A DNA stretch of 64,000 nt from contig CM048852.1 of the NCBI GenBank assembly GCA_026545225.1, positions 14,392,146 to 14,456,145 of the forward strand, in the 5' to 3' direction. Under the pieces are notes generated by a model. It made no database searches, was not told where the DNA came from, and was given only the letters and a program-made list of their open reading frames with translations. This document shows positions 45,369-57,511 of this stretch, one piece after another. Numbering within the stretch: position 1 is the first letter of the stretch; the number at the start of each line of letters is the position of its first letter. The position numbers and the translations under genes are program-made. The stretch is from Cornus controversa. Lineage: Eukaryota; Streptophyta; Magnoliopsida; Cornales; Cornaceae.

Positions 45369-48296
45369 TGTAATACCCCAAAAATTTGGACGTCTATTAT
45401 TTTAAAGAATTTGAATTTCTTTATATTATTATTGTTATTATTTTTATTAATTCATGTGAAATGCCTTATCTCTACATTTTATCATTTTATGTGAGTTGCT
45501 TTTCCTTTATATGTATTTTATCATTTCATGTGAATTGATATGTTTGATTGTTATCATTTTATGTGGATTATTTATGTTTTATAGATTCCAATTATTTCAT
45601 GTGAATTTCTCTGTTTATATTTTTATCATTTGATGTGAATTGTTTATTGATTATGTACTGTTTGATTTAAATCTTTTAAATGCTTTGGATTGCGCTAGGA
45701 AGGAATCTGGGCTGGAATGGTTGGGCTAGGGATATGCGTAAGTTGATGGGCTAGGGTAATGGTTATATTATTATTATTATTTTTAGTTTATTTAGATTTT
45801 AGAAAAACAATAATAGAATAATAATAAAAAAATAAGAGACTAGGGTTTCTGCCATTTGCTTTATGCACAAAAACCAAGAGAGTAAACAAAAGAAAGAAAG
45901 TGAAGGAACGATCGGGTGAACGACTTGTTGAATCGTCAAAGAGGCAGGTTTGATTCTTCTCTTCCCCTTTGAATCCGTATGCATAGTCTATATCTTTGTC
46001 TATGATTGCTCTTTAAAATTTTGTGTATCTCATTTTATGGTAATTTATGTTGTTTTTGTTGAATTAAATTCGTGAGATCTTCTATACCAACTTAATATAT
46101 ATGAAGAATTAATATATGAACAGGTTCATGTATATATATGTGTATATATATATATGATATGTGTGTAATACGAAGTGAATTCATAATAGCATAAATTTAG
46201 GAGGATGAAGGATGTTAATTTGCTTTTGTTATGTTGTGGATTGTATGGGAAAACAACCTTGATCCTTATAAAATTAGATTTAGTGAAATAGATTTAAATT
46301 TTGAATTTTTGCGAAGAACCCTAGAACTTGTGAATTAGGGGTTTCCGATTTGGGCCATTGTTGATGGGGCTTTTTTCACCAATGGTAGAGGGGATCAAGA
46401 GGAGAAGAATGGTACAAAAATCAGGCCGAAGAGAGGTTGGGGGACGCCGAAAAATGCGCCAGAAAAACCCCCAGCGCACTGGGGAAGAAGGTCCCTGTGG
46501 GACGCGCGTTGCCGGTGCAGGGGGCATGTCCGTCTAGTGGCCAGAAAATGATTTTTGGGCCCCACTCGCAGGGGCCCATCTCTGGGTCCAATATGGGCCC
46601 ATTCCGAATTAGTTTGGTATTTTTTTTGAATTTTTGAAATTTTTGGAAAAACTTGAAAATTTAGAAAATTATTTTTTTAAATAGTTTTATAATTCCCAAA
46701 ATTTTATCTCATCTTTCTGGGGGTTTTAGGAGCTTGGGTTTTAAATTTCACGTCAAAAAGGTTTACCCTTGTTTTTAAATTGATTTTTAAAGTGTCTAAA
46801 AATAGGGTTTTCCACCTACTTTTATTTTAGAAAATACTTAGAAATATTCAAAAATTCCCAAAATTTTATTGTAACTTCCTGGATATTAAATTAAGTTGGG
46901 TTTAAATTTTTATCTCGAAATGAGCTTCCATTGGTGTTCAATTAATTTTTAAGTGTCTAAAAGTTGGGTTTTCACCTTCTTTTATTTTTAGAAAATATTT
47001 CAAAATTTCAGAAAATTCTAGAAAAACTTAGGTAACTTTATAAGGATGAAATACACCTGGTTTTTAAATTTTAGTTGGAAATAAGTTTCCCTTGTGGTTT
47101 TATCGATTTTAAAGTATGCCTCAAAAATTATGTTTTATTTTATTTAGTTGAAAAAATATATATATTTTTAAAATTCCTGAAAATTCCAAAAACTTCTAGA
47201 ATGTTTAAATAGGGTTCTTAGAAGCATAATAGGACCGAGAACTTAAATTTGAGTTAGGTTTTGACTCCCTTGAAGGTTTAGATAAATTGGAGGTTTGATT
47301 GGGTGTTTGCTTCTAAAGTGGATAATTGTATTATTTGTTTTACTTGAATGTATTTTCCTTTGAAGTTATAAATGTCCATGCAATACTTGATTTCAGTTTA
47401 CTTGTGAACGAGTTGTCTTATGGTGATGATTCCATATCAGATAACTTAAATCACTTTGTTTGTGCAAATTAAAATCATGATGCACCTTGTTTTTATTTTA
47501 TCTTTCATATTGGGAAGGAAGCATGTAATGATTGCCAGGCATATCAGGATCACCCATACCTAATAAGGTATCTATACATTATATTTGGCATGTCAGGATT
47601 GCCAGGCGTGTTAGGATCGCCCATACCTAATAAGGTATCTATACATTATATTTGGCATGTCAAGATTGTTTAGATTTAATAAAATGTATGCATATGTTTC
47701 TTTATTTTTGAAGTTAAAGAATGTGATCATTGTTGTATGATTAGGGTATGTTGGGATAATGCATAAGAGGATTTTTATTTTTTGAAAACATGAACTGAAT
47801 AAGGAATGCACTACATCTTTACACTTATATGCATCTTTACACCTATATTGGTTCTCTGATTGGGATGTAGTAGATAGAACTTGGTCATGGGTTTAACCCA
47901 CTTTGTTGATATTTCAGGTCCCAGGCAAGTTCCCCCATGAGGATAGAGTATAAGGTTGGTTGTGGCAGGCATCTACTCTCATCGGTCATATGGTAGGAAT
48001 CTATCTTATTATTTAGGAGTCAAACTATGAACTCATTTAGAGATTTTGGTTGTTAGTTTAATTAGAGTTATAAACTTTTGTTCATTCTAGTTAAGGGACT
48101 TCCAACTTGTATTACCAAATATAAAATTATTTATTTATCAGTTATTTCAATTCAGTGGGATTTTTTTTCAGTTTTTAGAAGTTATTTATTTCTATCTTTT
48201 GTCCTCTATGCTTGTTGCTATCAGTTGTTAACATTCCTCAAGTTTTGTGTATGAGACTGGCCACCTCATGAGCGAAATTTTTTGGGAGGTATTTCA
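45369..48296 (+). repeat. 3' LTR of the Ty3 element
   Basis: Starts TGTAATACCCC and ends GAGGTATTTCA. It follows the 5' LTR closely, with scattered substitutions and small indels. Differences by eye: fewer ATT units near 45768, two instead of four tandem units at 47520-47665, and a loss near 48090 (the ggggtcctta-ggttacggg phrase of the 5' LTR). I have not computed percent identity. Confidence 0.95.
47520..47665. repeat. LTR-internal tandem array, 2 units (3' LTR)
   Basis: Two full units of about 67 bp, each with catacctaataaggtatctatacattatatttg, then a partial third start (gcatgtcaagattg). Confidence 0.92.
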
Positions 48297-49172
48297 CATG
48301 AATGTCTTGTACTATTCACTTAATATTCTTCTTGAAAATAATGTAAACGAGCGTGGAAGGCCCAACGATAACCCCTTGAAACAGTTGGTGTGCAAGGTTG
48401 TCCCATCTTTTTCTATGGTGAACCAGCTTAACCCTCTAAAATAAGGTCTAGTTAATCAACTGATCATAGCTCAGGAGTGCCTTTGGCTAGTGGGATTGAT
48501 TCTGAAATAACATCCGAAGATAAAGTTGTTCGCTTGTTAAACCTTCCATATCACTATTCAGTATTAGGTGTATTCCAATATTATAATGTAGATGTTTCTG
48601 TACTCAATCATGAATATAGGAAAAAGTTTGGTGACTTATAGTTATTTAATTATTTATTTTTTGCCAGAAAGCATCACTGTGAATCATATTTGCAGCTTAC
48701 TATTTTTCTTTATGCTAGTCCCATAGATTATGGTGTGCTTTATAGGGGTGATAGTAGATTGTTCTTTTATGAAATTCAGTGGTGTTTCTTGTAGCTTACC
48801 AATGGATTACTTTGTTTTGGGATATGTGGCATTTCTTGGTGTAACACCATATTATATTGAAAAGAAGTGGTAAATATTTTTAAACAAGCTTTTTCGTTTG
48901 GCTATCAGGCAATGCTGGTCATTCCCAAGAAAATATGGGTAATGAAAAGGATGTTGAAGCTTTTAAGAAGCTTCAAAACGCATATGAGGTAAGCTTTTTG
49001 ACTTTCATTTTTATCCTTTTTAAAATACATTTTTTTGTATTATCTGGTTTTTCATGTATCACTATGAGCTAGGTTACCTTTTTCTAGGTTCCACTTTATT
49101 CTTTTAGGGAAAAAACATATGATTATGAATTGAGGAGGGAGGAGCTGCTGAATTGTTTTCATTGGTTTCAAC
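48297..49172 (+). pseudogene. DnaJ-family pseudogene, right part with J domain
   Basis: The sequence after the target duplication reads MNVLYYSLNILLENNVNERGRPND, then frameshifts and stops, then the J-domain start EITSEDKVVRLLNLPYHYSVLGVFQYYNVDVSVLNHEYRKK (48500-48627). The next exon (48909-48988, bounded by ctatcag and gtaagc) has AMLV, then a frame change, then NMGNEKDVEAFKKLQNAYE. A third exon starts after tttttctag at 49088: VPLYSFREKTYDYELRREELLNCFHWFQ. The HPD tripeptide needed for Hsp70 stimulation is destroyed by a base loss and substitutions (the surviving bases would read H-S-Q). Later exons of the family are absent. Together with 39010-39272 this is one gene relic split by the 9-kb element. 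Confidence 0.85.
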
Positions 49173-51530
49173 TTGCTTTGGTTTCATATCTATGTTGTTC
49201 CCATCTTCTTATAATTTACTGAAGCATAAGTATGCATTCTTTGGCTATCTTAGATAGATAACATCAATCTCAAGCATTCTCTATCTTGGCCACAACCCCC
49301 CATACATGTGTATTGAATAAAAATGTGCCAGCTGATTCTGTTTGATATATAATTTAATGCAACGAAATTGGGAATGTTGACTTAGAAGCCATGCAAACAT
49401 ACAGGATATCCGTTTGGCATTTGACTTATTCACTCGACTTTGGTTTTTGCATTTGTAATCTGTCATTGCCTTAAATTGTTATGGTATCTAGCGCTTTTTA
49501 GTAGGTTCAGTCATATATTTCTCACTTTATGTGAATTAGCATGCCCGCCATAGCTTCTTTTTTGGCCTCGCATGATTATGTTCTAACTGCAAAAATGGTA
49601 GTTTACATAACTTTAAAATTTGAGGTCTGTAATTCGGATTTTCTTTGTGATATGTATATGAAATTCATATATAACCTTCTGCGTAAAATATGTTGCAAGC
49701 TAAAGTGAATTTCTGGAGGAGTTTAGTGATCTCTACAAAGCCTTTTTTTTTTGCCTGGTGATGAAGTCAAACGATATTTCTTTCTTTCCTTTATGTTTTG
49801 GTAACTAAGTTGAGCAATATTTCTATTGGTTATAACCTTCTACATTGTTTATTTTTGTTTTTTTGTCTTTTTTATCTTTGCCTAGTTATGAGTCTAAACA
49901 ATATTTTTATCATTAATGACAATCTGTATTATATTTCTAGCTAGTCCAAAACAATGCCTCCATTAGTTCCGAAGTTTATACATCCTTCCAGTTTTTCCCA
50001 CACCAAATGCGAACCATACTTCATGGCCTCCCTTCCTCCTGCTCATACAAAGTTCTTGCAAGCCGTGACTCTCAGTATGTTCTTTCAAAAGGTCCAAAAA
50101 CTCAGAAGTTTATCACTTTAGCCTTAAGGGCCTGGTTGAGTGTCTAGTTAACTATATAAAATTTTATATGACAAGTTGGCTTTGTTTATTGTCACCACAT
50201 TCTTGCTATTAAAAAGTTTGCTTTGAAATTCAAAATCATTATAATAATACATCTCCTTGTCAGATTTTCAATTTATTTGTTTCCAACCAAACCTTGTAAG
50301 TTGCAAATAAGGGTAAAGTATTAGGATAACAACATGAATCTTTATGTGAGATTTGTTAGAATAACCTTTGCTCAATCACAGTTCAGTGCAACTTAACAAA
50401 GCTCCAAGTCTTTTTATTATATGAATTTTGTTTTATAAAATATTTTCATATCATGAATGCATTTTTCTTTTGGCTTTTCTCTCGTCTTTATGTCACTTTT
50501 AGTTTGAACCATGTCTCTAGCACATCCATTGATTTTCATTGCACATCACCACTCCATCTTACTAGTTTAGTTCGTCTTGTTTGGTTGTCCAAAATAAGCT
50601 TTGCATGAAAGCAATATTTTTTTTCTTTTTTAACTTGATTGCTACCTATGCATCTCATTTTGTTTAATTTAATTTTTTATACATGTCTTGTTCTTTCTTT
50701 TTTCTGTCTTTTGGACCTTTTGGATAAAAAAAATGTTGCTTATTGACATCCTAAATGATGTAGTACCAAACATAGCTGGCTTGTCTTTAACTTGATCATT
50801 AGTCAATGGCTAGAACACAGCCCAGTAGCATTTCTCCCCTTCTAAGATATGTCCTTCAATCTTCCCCTTAATTATGGATATACATCATAGATTACAAAAT
50901 TAGTGAATTTTGCAATATTTTGGCCATCACATATCAATATTCTTCACTTCTTTTCCTGGTTTAGTGTAGTAATGTTATGTGTATTTTGACTTGGTCCCTT
51001 GTGCCATATCTTGAGATTCTAAAGATCCATCAAAGTTCTTACTTGGAATAAAATCTCAAAAAATTTCAAAACGAGATCTCTATTGTTGAGAAACTTACAT
51101 CATAGATCCATAATGTTACACTGTTATGATTATATCATGTGGCACATTGGAAGAAGCCCTTAAAAATATTGAGGAGTTCATTTCAATTGAACTGATGGTA
51201 GCAAAGATTTTAAAATTAAAAGAATATGGAAATTTTGATAATTCAGATATTGCCATAATCTTTTTAACAAAAGTTGATATATCTGGGGAATAAAGTTAAA
51301 CGCAGAAAAGAAGACATCATTTGGCATCTATCTAACTTGTGACTTGATTTCAAAATAGTCAAATAACTGGACTGTTGTCAAATTCTAACTAGCTCTTTGA
51401 TAAATAGAGCTGTTGGAATTAAGTTTTTGTTTTTTTCTGCCTACTAAGTACTAATCACCCTCTTTCCCCCAAAATAAAAGAACGCTCCCATATTTTGCTC
51501 ACTCCAGAACTTGTTGTCCCTTCTCCTTAG
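49173..51530. other. No recognisable gene
   Basis: T-rich, intron-like sequence downstream of the last J-protein exon. The expected next exon, a Cys-rich segment in the family, was searched for by eye and not seen. There are many short T runs. Confidence 0.4.
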
Positions 51531-52725
51531 AACCCTCCAAATCTGATGAACCTAGAGGGGGAGTGGGTGAATAGGTTCTTCGATTTTTCTTCCTAATATT
51601 TGCAAGTTTGATTGGCACATGCAATCACATAATTATATACACAAATTTATAGAGGAAACCCCAGAGTGGAGAAAAAACCTCATCGAACTGAGCTCCACTA
51701 TGTTTGAAAGGATAGTACAGTAATTCTCTCAATCACTCTCTCATTCACCCAACTCACAACATAGTCGCTCCAGCACTCAACCCAGTTCACAGCCTCCCTA
51801 GGCCTGAACCACTCTCACCAAATCTCACAAAAGCTTTTTCACTCTCAACCCAACCTAGGCTTCCCTAAGCCCAAGCTATCTTACACCAAATCTCACCACA
51901 ATCACTCACACTCCCCGTGTCCAAAGTATCCCAATACTTGGACTATACATAGTGATAATGGAGTCAGTTCAATGTGACAAACAGCAACTCTTCAAGTTTT
52001 GATTTGTCGATCTTCAATTCTTCAAGTGCATAGGAAGGATAGATATGTAGACACACTGAATCTGCTTAAATCAATGAAGTTCCAATACTTCGAAGATTTT
52101 CAACAACATAACTAACTAAGACAGTTATGCTTGCAACTTGAGATACGAAACTTGAAGGTTTGTTGCAGCCTCAGGTTAAGTTCAAAGATCACTTGAACAA
52201 ATATGATTTGTTATAATTCTCATGCTCACATTTGGTTCCAGTTATGTATTCATCACAGGGCTCATAACAATAACTAGATCCTCAATGCTAGAAGGACAGT
52301 GCAACATTCTGATATGGAATTCCTTTTGGCCACCTGAACTATTTCTAGCGAAACAGCAGCTAACACATACATAAAATAAAGTAACAAGTGTGCTCATTTA
52401 ATATTTGAAAATTAAATATTATTCTTCAAAAAATGCAATTTCAAAACATGCTTCTAACAGAATAAATTGAGCTAAATTAGTTTCTAGAATGCAAATGCCT
52501 ATGTGGTGATAAATGCAACCTTATAACTTCACCAACACCTTTAATTAGATCAAATACACTTGGTTGAATGTTAATATCAGTGCATGAATCAAGTTAAAAT
52601 AGACTAGCCTCCTTTCCAATATGATTGAGAGCAAGAAGAGATTATATAAGCCATGAACAGTACTTTAGCATCGGCAACTTACTTTTTGTTCCCCAAAATG
52701 CTCATGGTATACAGTTTGTAATTGA
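51531..52725. other. Repeat-like sequence, class uncertain
   Basis: Contains gaacctagagggggagtgggtgaatagg (51548-51575), a phrase that I know from dispersed plant repeats, followed by non-coding DNA. No termini, PBS or open frame were found. Confidence 0.3.
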
Positions 52726-53976
52726 TATAGGTTTTACTACTCACGTGGCCGCCTACTCGTAATTGATTGCTGTTTCTATCGCAAACCGTTTTCCCGGTAT
52801 TTCATTCCTTTATCTTCTCTTCAAATCATTGAGGGCAATGTTTGATTTAAGTTTGGGGGTGCGGTATACCATGTACATACGCTTACAACTGTTCAATCTT
52901 TTGGTTATTTTCGTTGTAATGCATTTTTGTCCATTTTTACCATGATGTCTTGCTTCTTAAGGGAAGACCATCCCAGTAAATGTTCGAGACAAATGCAGCA
53001 AGTAGTGAGGAGCTTTTGACATTGTAAATACTCGCACTTTTACAATCTATATATTAGTTTAGAATGGTCCACATTTTTGTTCAATTATGAATATGGTATA
53101 GTTCTTATCCTAAATTTGTCCTTAACAGCACAAACTAGCACACATGCATTTTAAGTTGTGGGGTGTAAGTCTGATGGAGAATCTTGTAAATTTCTGTTTT
53201 TCTTTGAACATCTTAGAGAATAAGTTCTTTCGATTGTTTGCAAAAAAAAAACAAAAAGAAAAGAAAAAAAAAATTGCAATAAGCCTTCTCACACAATAAA
53301 CCGGGTCTCTATGCCTCATAAAGCATAGAGTATTGGCGTATAAGTGTGTAAGGTTGAGCCATAATGAAGTGGGTGGCTTGTTTAAGCTCATCGCCATGGA
53401 AGCTCGGCTATTAAGTCTTAAGGGTATCTTTTCACCTAATGCCCTAAAACCATTTGGTTTGGGAGTCATTGGCCCAACACCATTACATGGGCTTGCAAGA
53501 AAGCAAAAAGAGTTTAGGCATTGCACAGTCATCTACGCACAAGCATTCATGCATGCTTCACGGTAATGAACCACGGTGTCGAGCACTTCAATGAGTTTTT
53601 CTTCTAAAAACAGATGTGTTCTTTGTATTCTCCAAATATAAAGATAAGCCACACGTTAGAATGGATGTTCACTTTTCAAAGAGGATTTTAGGGTTAGCGT
53701 TGCTATTTTTGTTCAAACTTACCATTATGTGGCGACTGTCATCTAACTCTAGTTTGCAAATGGGACTGTCATCTAACTCTAGTTTGCAAAGGTTCATTTT
53801 TGTTAAATGTCCACATAGCCCCATAATACTTGTTGCATTTGTCAGGCACTAAATGAATGGGTAATCATCCCTTATCCAGTTAATGACTGATAAATGACCC
53901 ATTTTTGCATAAGTTAGTTCATTTTATTTTTAATGTTGCATTACTAAGGGACTAGCAATATGTAAGTTTGGGGGTA
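52726..53976 (+). mobile_element. 3' internal region of a Ty3/gypsy element (Tat/Athila-like), degraded
   Basis: Non-coding or decayed sequence ending in the polypurine-like tgtaagtttgggggta directly before a TG (53977). A second, similar phrase (tttaagtttgggggtg) occurs at 52847-52862. This wording just before the 3' LTR is typical of Tat/Athila-type elements. A 27-bp direct duplication (gactgtcatctaactctagt... twice) is at 53734-53790. Neither gag nor pol is recognisable, and the 5' end was not found. Confidence 0.45.
53964..53976 (+). other. Polypurine tract of the Tat/Athila-like element
   Basis: agtttgggggta sits immediately 5' of the LTR start TGATAAGTG. Confidence 0.6.
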
Positions 53977-55333
53977 TGATAAGTGTTCAGTGCTGTGCAT
54001 TTAACCTTTCTTAATTGTATTTGTTGATTCCATATTTATGATTACCTAGGTATTTTTATGCTATTTTTGTGTTTTTGTTGAATTTTAGGTTTTGTCCCAA
54101 AAAGAGTGATGTTTCTGATCAAATGCTGTGGAAGTGAAGAAATCAAGAAATTCATGAAGGCGTTTCGCACAATCGAGATGATGATTTCGCACAATCGAAA
54201 TTTTGATTGTGCGAAACAGACATTTCGCATAATCAAAATCTCGATTGTGCAAAACTTCAATTTCGCACAATCGAGATTCTGCAGACTGCAAGTTGGCCAC
54301 TTGTCCACTTGTCTTGCCACTTGCATTCATGAATGACCTTTGCACGTCCTTTTGGAGGATTTTCTAACTTCAAAAAGACATATGAAGGGAGCATATATAT
54401 ATTAGGTGGATTATATAGATATATAGGCAAGGTGGGACCCAAGGACACTAGTGGATGGACATATATGCATGTTTTGAGCAAAAGGAGATATACAACTTTG
54501 GAGGAGGGAAAAGAAGAGCTGAACCAAACCTTTGGAGCTTCATATCTCTGTCCATGGAAGATTGCAAGTCTCTTATATTCAACTAACTTTCCATCTAGGG
54601 TGTGGGTGAAACCCCTAGCCATGTAACTTGTTCATTTTGTAGCAACTTTGGGATTTATATTTATATGTTGATTACTTAGCCTAGTGTTTTGTATAATATT
54701 TGTGAGCTTCTTCAATATATTCATTTGATATCATTTCTTCATCTTGTCTTAGAGTAGAAATATTTCATTTTGAATGCTCAACATTTACAACTTTCACAAA
54801 AAAGTGGAAATGATGGCTTTGTAATGGTTTTTAATGGAATGTGATATTTCTTGCTTATATAGCCTATGCCAAGATAGGGTAGTTCAGACACACGTAGGTA
54901 CATGTAGAAGGTAGGTAAATAGATAGGTTGAAGGACTATGCTTGTTAAAGATGGGCTATGTTTAGTTAGAAATCATGTTTATCTTTTGATATGTCATTGT
55001 AGGCCACAAGCCTAATGACATTGTGTTGCATATACTTATAGAAAATCCCATTTGCTACATACTTGGACACGTCAAATGGCTAGAGGTGGAAACCACCCCT
55101 AGCTCTCTCTCTCTTTCTCAACTTTACAAACTCTTTACTTTTAATGTTTCTACATTCTACAAAGTAGTTCTAAATTCAAACCAAAAATTTTGTTTTTAGG
55201 ATTAAATTGGAAGTTCTCTCTCAATAGTGCAATTCACCCACGTAGTCCTCGTAGGATCGATACCCTCTATATAGAACCATATCTACAAAGATTCGTTCTC
55301 TTGCGAGTGGTTTAAATTATATTTTGATAGGCA
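53977..55333 (+). mobile_element. 3' LTR of the Tat/Athila-like element
   Basis: Starts TGATAAGTGTTC and ends TTGATAGGCA, about 1357 bp. Near the right end is cgtagtcctcgtaggatcgataccctctatat...cttgcgagtgg, a phrase common at the 3' end of such LTRs. It adjoins the 3'-truncated LINE at 55334, so insertion or a later deletion removed the LINE's end. No primer site follows, which fits a 3' LTR and not a 5' LTR. Confidence 0.6.
54163..54277. repeat. Cluster of six short words in direct and inverted order
   Basis: Copies of tttcgcacaatcgaaat or its complement: direct at 54163, 54185, about 54232 and 54260; inverted at about 54200 and 54238. 54185-54216 forms a hairpin-capable pair (arm tttcgcacaatcgaaa against ttttgattgtgcgaaa). 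Confidence 0.9.
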
Positions 55334-56641
55334 ATAGTAAGCTACAAAAAGAAAAACAAAATTTGGCCACATCAAAGGGAACCCCCAAGTATTTAACTGG
55401 AAGAGAACCTGTTCTAAAACTCAATTTAGGAATAATTTGAACATAGGAATCATGGTCTAGACCAGAGTAAAATACCTCACTTTTTGAAAGATTAGGAATT
55501 AAACAAGACACAACACCAAAAGTGTTAATAGAATCCTTCAGAATTTTGACACAATTGAGGTTTCCTTCTGAAAACAGCATCAAATCATCTGCGAAAAGCA
55601 AGCTTGAAATTTTCTATTTTGAGCACCTCCAATGAAAGGCAAACTGACCTTGTTCAGTCTTTTGCTTAAGAATACCTGTGAGAACCTCCATTACCATCAC
55701 AAACAAATAAGGGGACATAGGATCACCCTGTCTTAAACCCCTTCCATTTTCAAAATACCCTTCCAAGCTTCCATTCAAATTGATAGAGAATTTTACTATT
55801 GTCATACATGTCATGACCCAAGCAATAAATTGATCTGGAATCTTTGAAGCTCTAAGAGTTGCTTACATAAATCTCCATGAGACAGTATCATATGCCTTCT
55901 TAATATCTACCTTTATTGCAACTCTAGCTGGCCTTTCATTTTTATGATAGTTCCTCAATAACTCCTAAGCAAGCAATATGTTATCTGTAATACTTCTACC
56001 AGGGACAAAAGCTCCTTCATTTTTATGATAGTTCCTCAATAACTCCTATTTGCAATAATGTTTGCAATGCACTTATACAAAACATTACAAACTGATATAG
56101 GTCAAAAATCACCGACAAAAGTAGGATTCTGAACTTTTGGAACTAAGGTTATGATTATATAATTCACCTCTTTTAAAAGTTTCCCATTTGAGAAAAAGTT
56201 TAGGACTGCTTTTGTAACATCATCCCCAATAACACTCCAAGTTCTCTTAAAAAATAATGCATTAAATCCATCACTCCCAAGAGCTTCGTCATCTTTAAGA
56301 GAGAAAACAGGAGCTTGAACCTCTGCTTTAGTCACAGGCAATTGGATTCTCTGAGCTTGCTCTTCAGATATAGGATTAGCAATAAACTGAGTCACATCAC
56401 TAGAATCTCCTTCTTCACTATTTTTTCTTAACAGATTTTTATAAAATTGAATAAATTCATTAGCAATATCTTGTCTCTGCTCAAATTTCTGCCCAGACTC
56501 CGATGTGATAGGCATAATAGCATTATGTTGTCTCCTTTGAGTAGCCTGTTTATGAAGAAAGGAGGTGTTTTTATCCCCCAATCGAAGCCACTGAATACGA
56601 GATCGTTGTCTATAGAAAGTCTCTTCAGCTTTAACCATCAT
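55334..56641 (-). pseudogene. LINE reverse transcriptase, 3'-truncated
   Basis: Minus-strand L1-type reverse transcriptase. From 56641: MMVKAEETFYRQRSRIQWLRLGDKNTSFLH, then VTKAEVQAPVFSLKDDEALGSDGFNALFFK, and ITLVPKVQNPT...PISVCNVLYK. A rearranged stretch follows. Then 55814-55614 has GLRQGDPMSPYLF, and 55601 has LLFADDLMLF, the catalytic box, followed by KYLGVPF. Lesions: stop after VGDF (56102), a 33-bp direct duplication (55938-55970 and 56014-56046), and stops between the ORFs. The thumb and zinc-binding tail are missing at the LTR border. Confidence 0.93.
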
Positions 56642-57330
56642 CTAACAATGCTGCATAACCACTTTCTCCTCACTTTTAATATTACCCAAATTTACTTTGG
56701 CTTCCTTCACTTTCTGAGGTAAGTCTTCAAAATGAGTCATATTAAGCAACTTTAGTCTAGTTTTCACCATCTTCAATTTTTGAATCACAACAAACATAGG
56801 AGAACCTCTAATCCTACAATTGCATACACTATTGATAAGAGAGAAGAATTCGGGAAGATCCATCAAAAAGTTATTCAATCTGAATGGTTTCTTAACATGC
56901 GTAATAACAAACTGCACCATCAAAACAAGAGCATAATCTGAGATACTAGGTGGATCAAAAATAGCTATAGAATTAGAAAACTGATTACCCTAGCATTCAT
57001 TCACAAGGATTCTATCAAGTTTCCTAAAAAAAGTACCATTTGACCATGTAAACTTCAAACTTGAATGCCTCAAATCCATTAATTCAGCATCTTCAATACA
57101 CACACCAAACTCTTTCATACAATCAGTGGACCCACCAAGTCTTTCATGTCTAAATCTAATGGCATTAAAATCCCCCATTAAAAAACAAGCTTCATTTTTG
57201 TGGACTCCAGCAAGAGTAACAATATCTATCCACAACTTCCTCCTTCCCATATATAAAAGTTGCATCACCTAAATTTATTTTGTTTAAGAGAGCTATTTAG
57301 CCCCCTAATATTCCAAGCACCTAAATTCAT
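56642..57330 (-). pseudogene. LINE endonuclease (EEP) with internal deletion
   Basis: Apurinic-endonuclease-like domain that nicks target DNA. The start motif NLGAWNIRGLNSSLKQNKF lies at about 57330-57272. The frame then jumps to a segment reading YMGRRKLWIDIVTLA...CFLMGDFNAIRF (57268-56990), so the central part with the first metal-binding Glu is deleted. LMGDFNAI, KFTWSNG and the KLDRILVN end are present. 56923-56642 carries the linker HVKKPFRLNNFL...IRGSPMFVVIQKLKMVKTRLK. The deletion alone would abolish function. Confidence 0.88.
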
Positions 57331-57511
57331 TAATAACAAATAAGGTAATATTAATTCTTAGCATCCCTTTTCTGGGAATATTAATAAACTTGCCTCTTCT
57401 AGGCTTCAACAATTTAATCTTCTCTCTACCATCACCCAATTTTGAAGATATAACACTTAGCATTCCTTTTCTGGGAAAGTGAGGGATTCTTACTCTTAGA
57501 AGATTTAAATA

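Larger units (their letters stand above)
39273..48296 (+). mobile_element. Ty3/gypsy LTR retrotransposon, complete ends but partly deleted inside
   Basis: Two LTRs of 3057 and 2928 bp bracket a 3039-bp internal region. LTRs begin TGTAATACCCC and end TATTTCA. The primer site and polypurine tract lie in the right places. The flanking pentanucleotide catga is at 39268-39272 and 48297-48301, a perfect target duplication. The internal region holds gag, protease and the first part of reverse transcriptase, then jumps to the end region (ttccgaggacataattcct) found just before the polypurine tract of chromovirus-like elements. RNase H, integrase and the rest of reverse transcriptase are deleted, so it cannot move by itself. 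Large LTRs plus this end phrase suggest the Tekay/Del group, which I offer as likely, not proven. Confidence 0.96.

Noticed and set aside
54257-54622. Minus-strand 121-residue open frame
   Set aside because: Lies inside the LTR at 53977-55333, with no recognisable domain.
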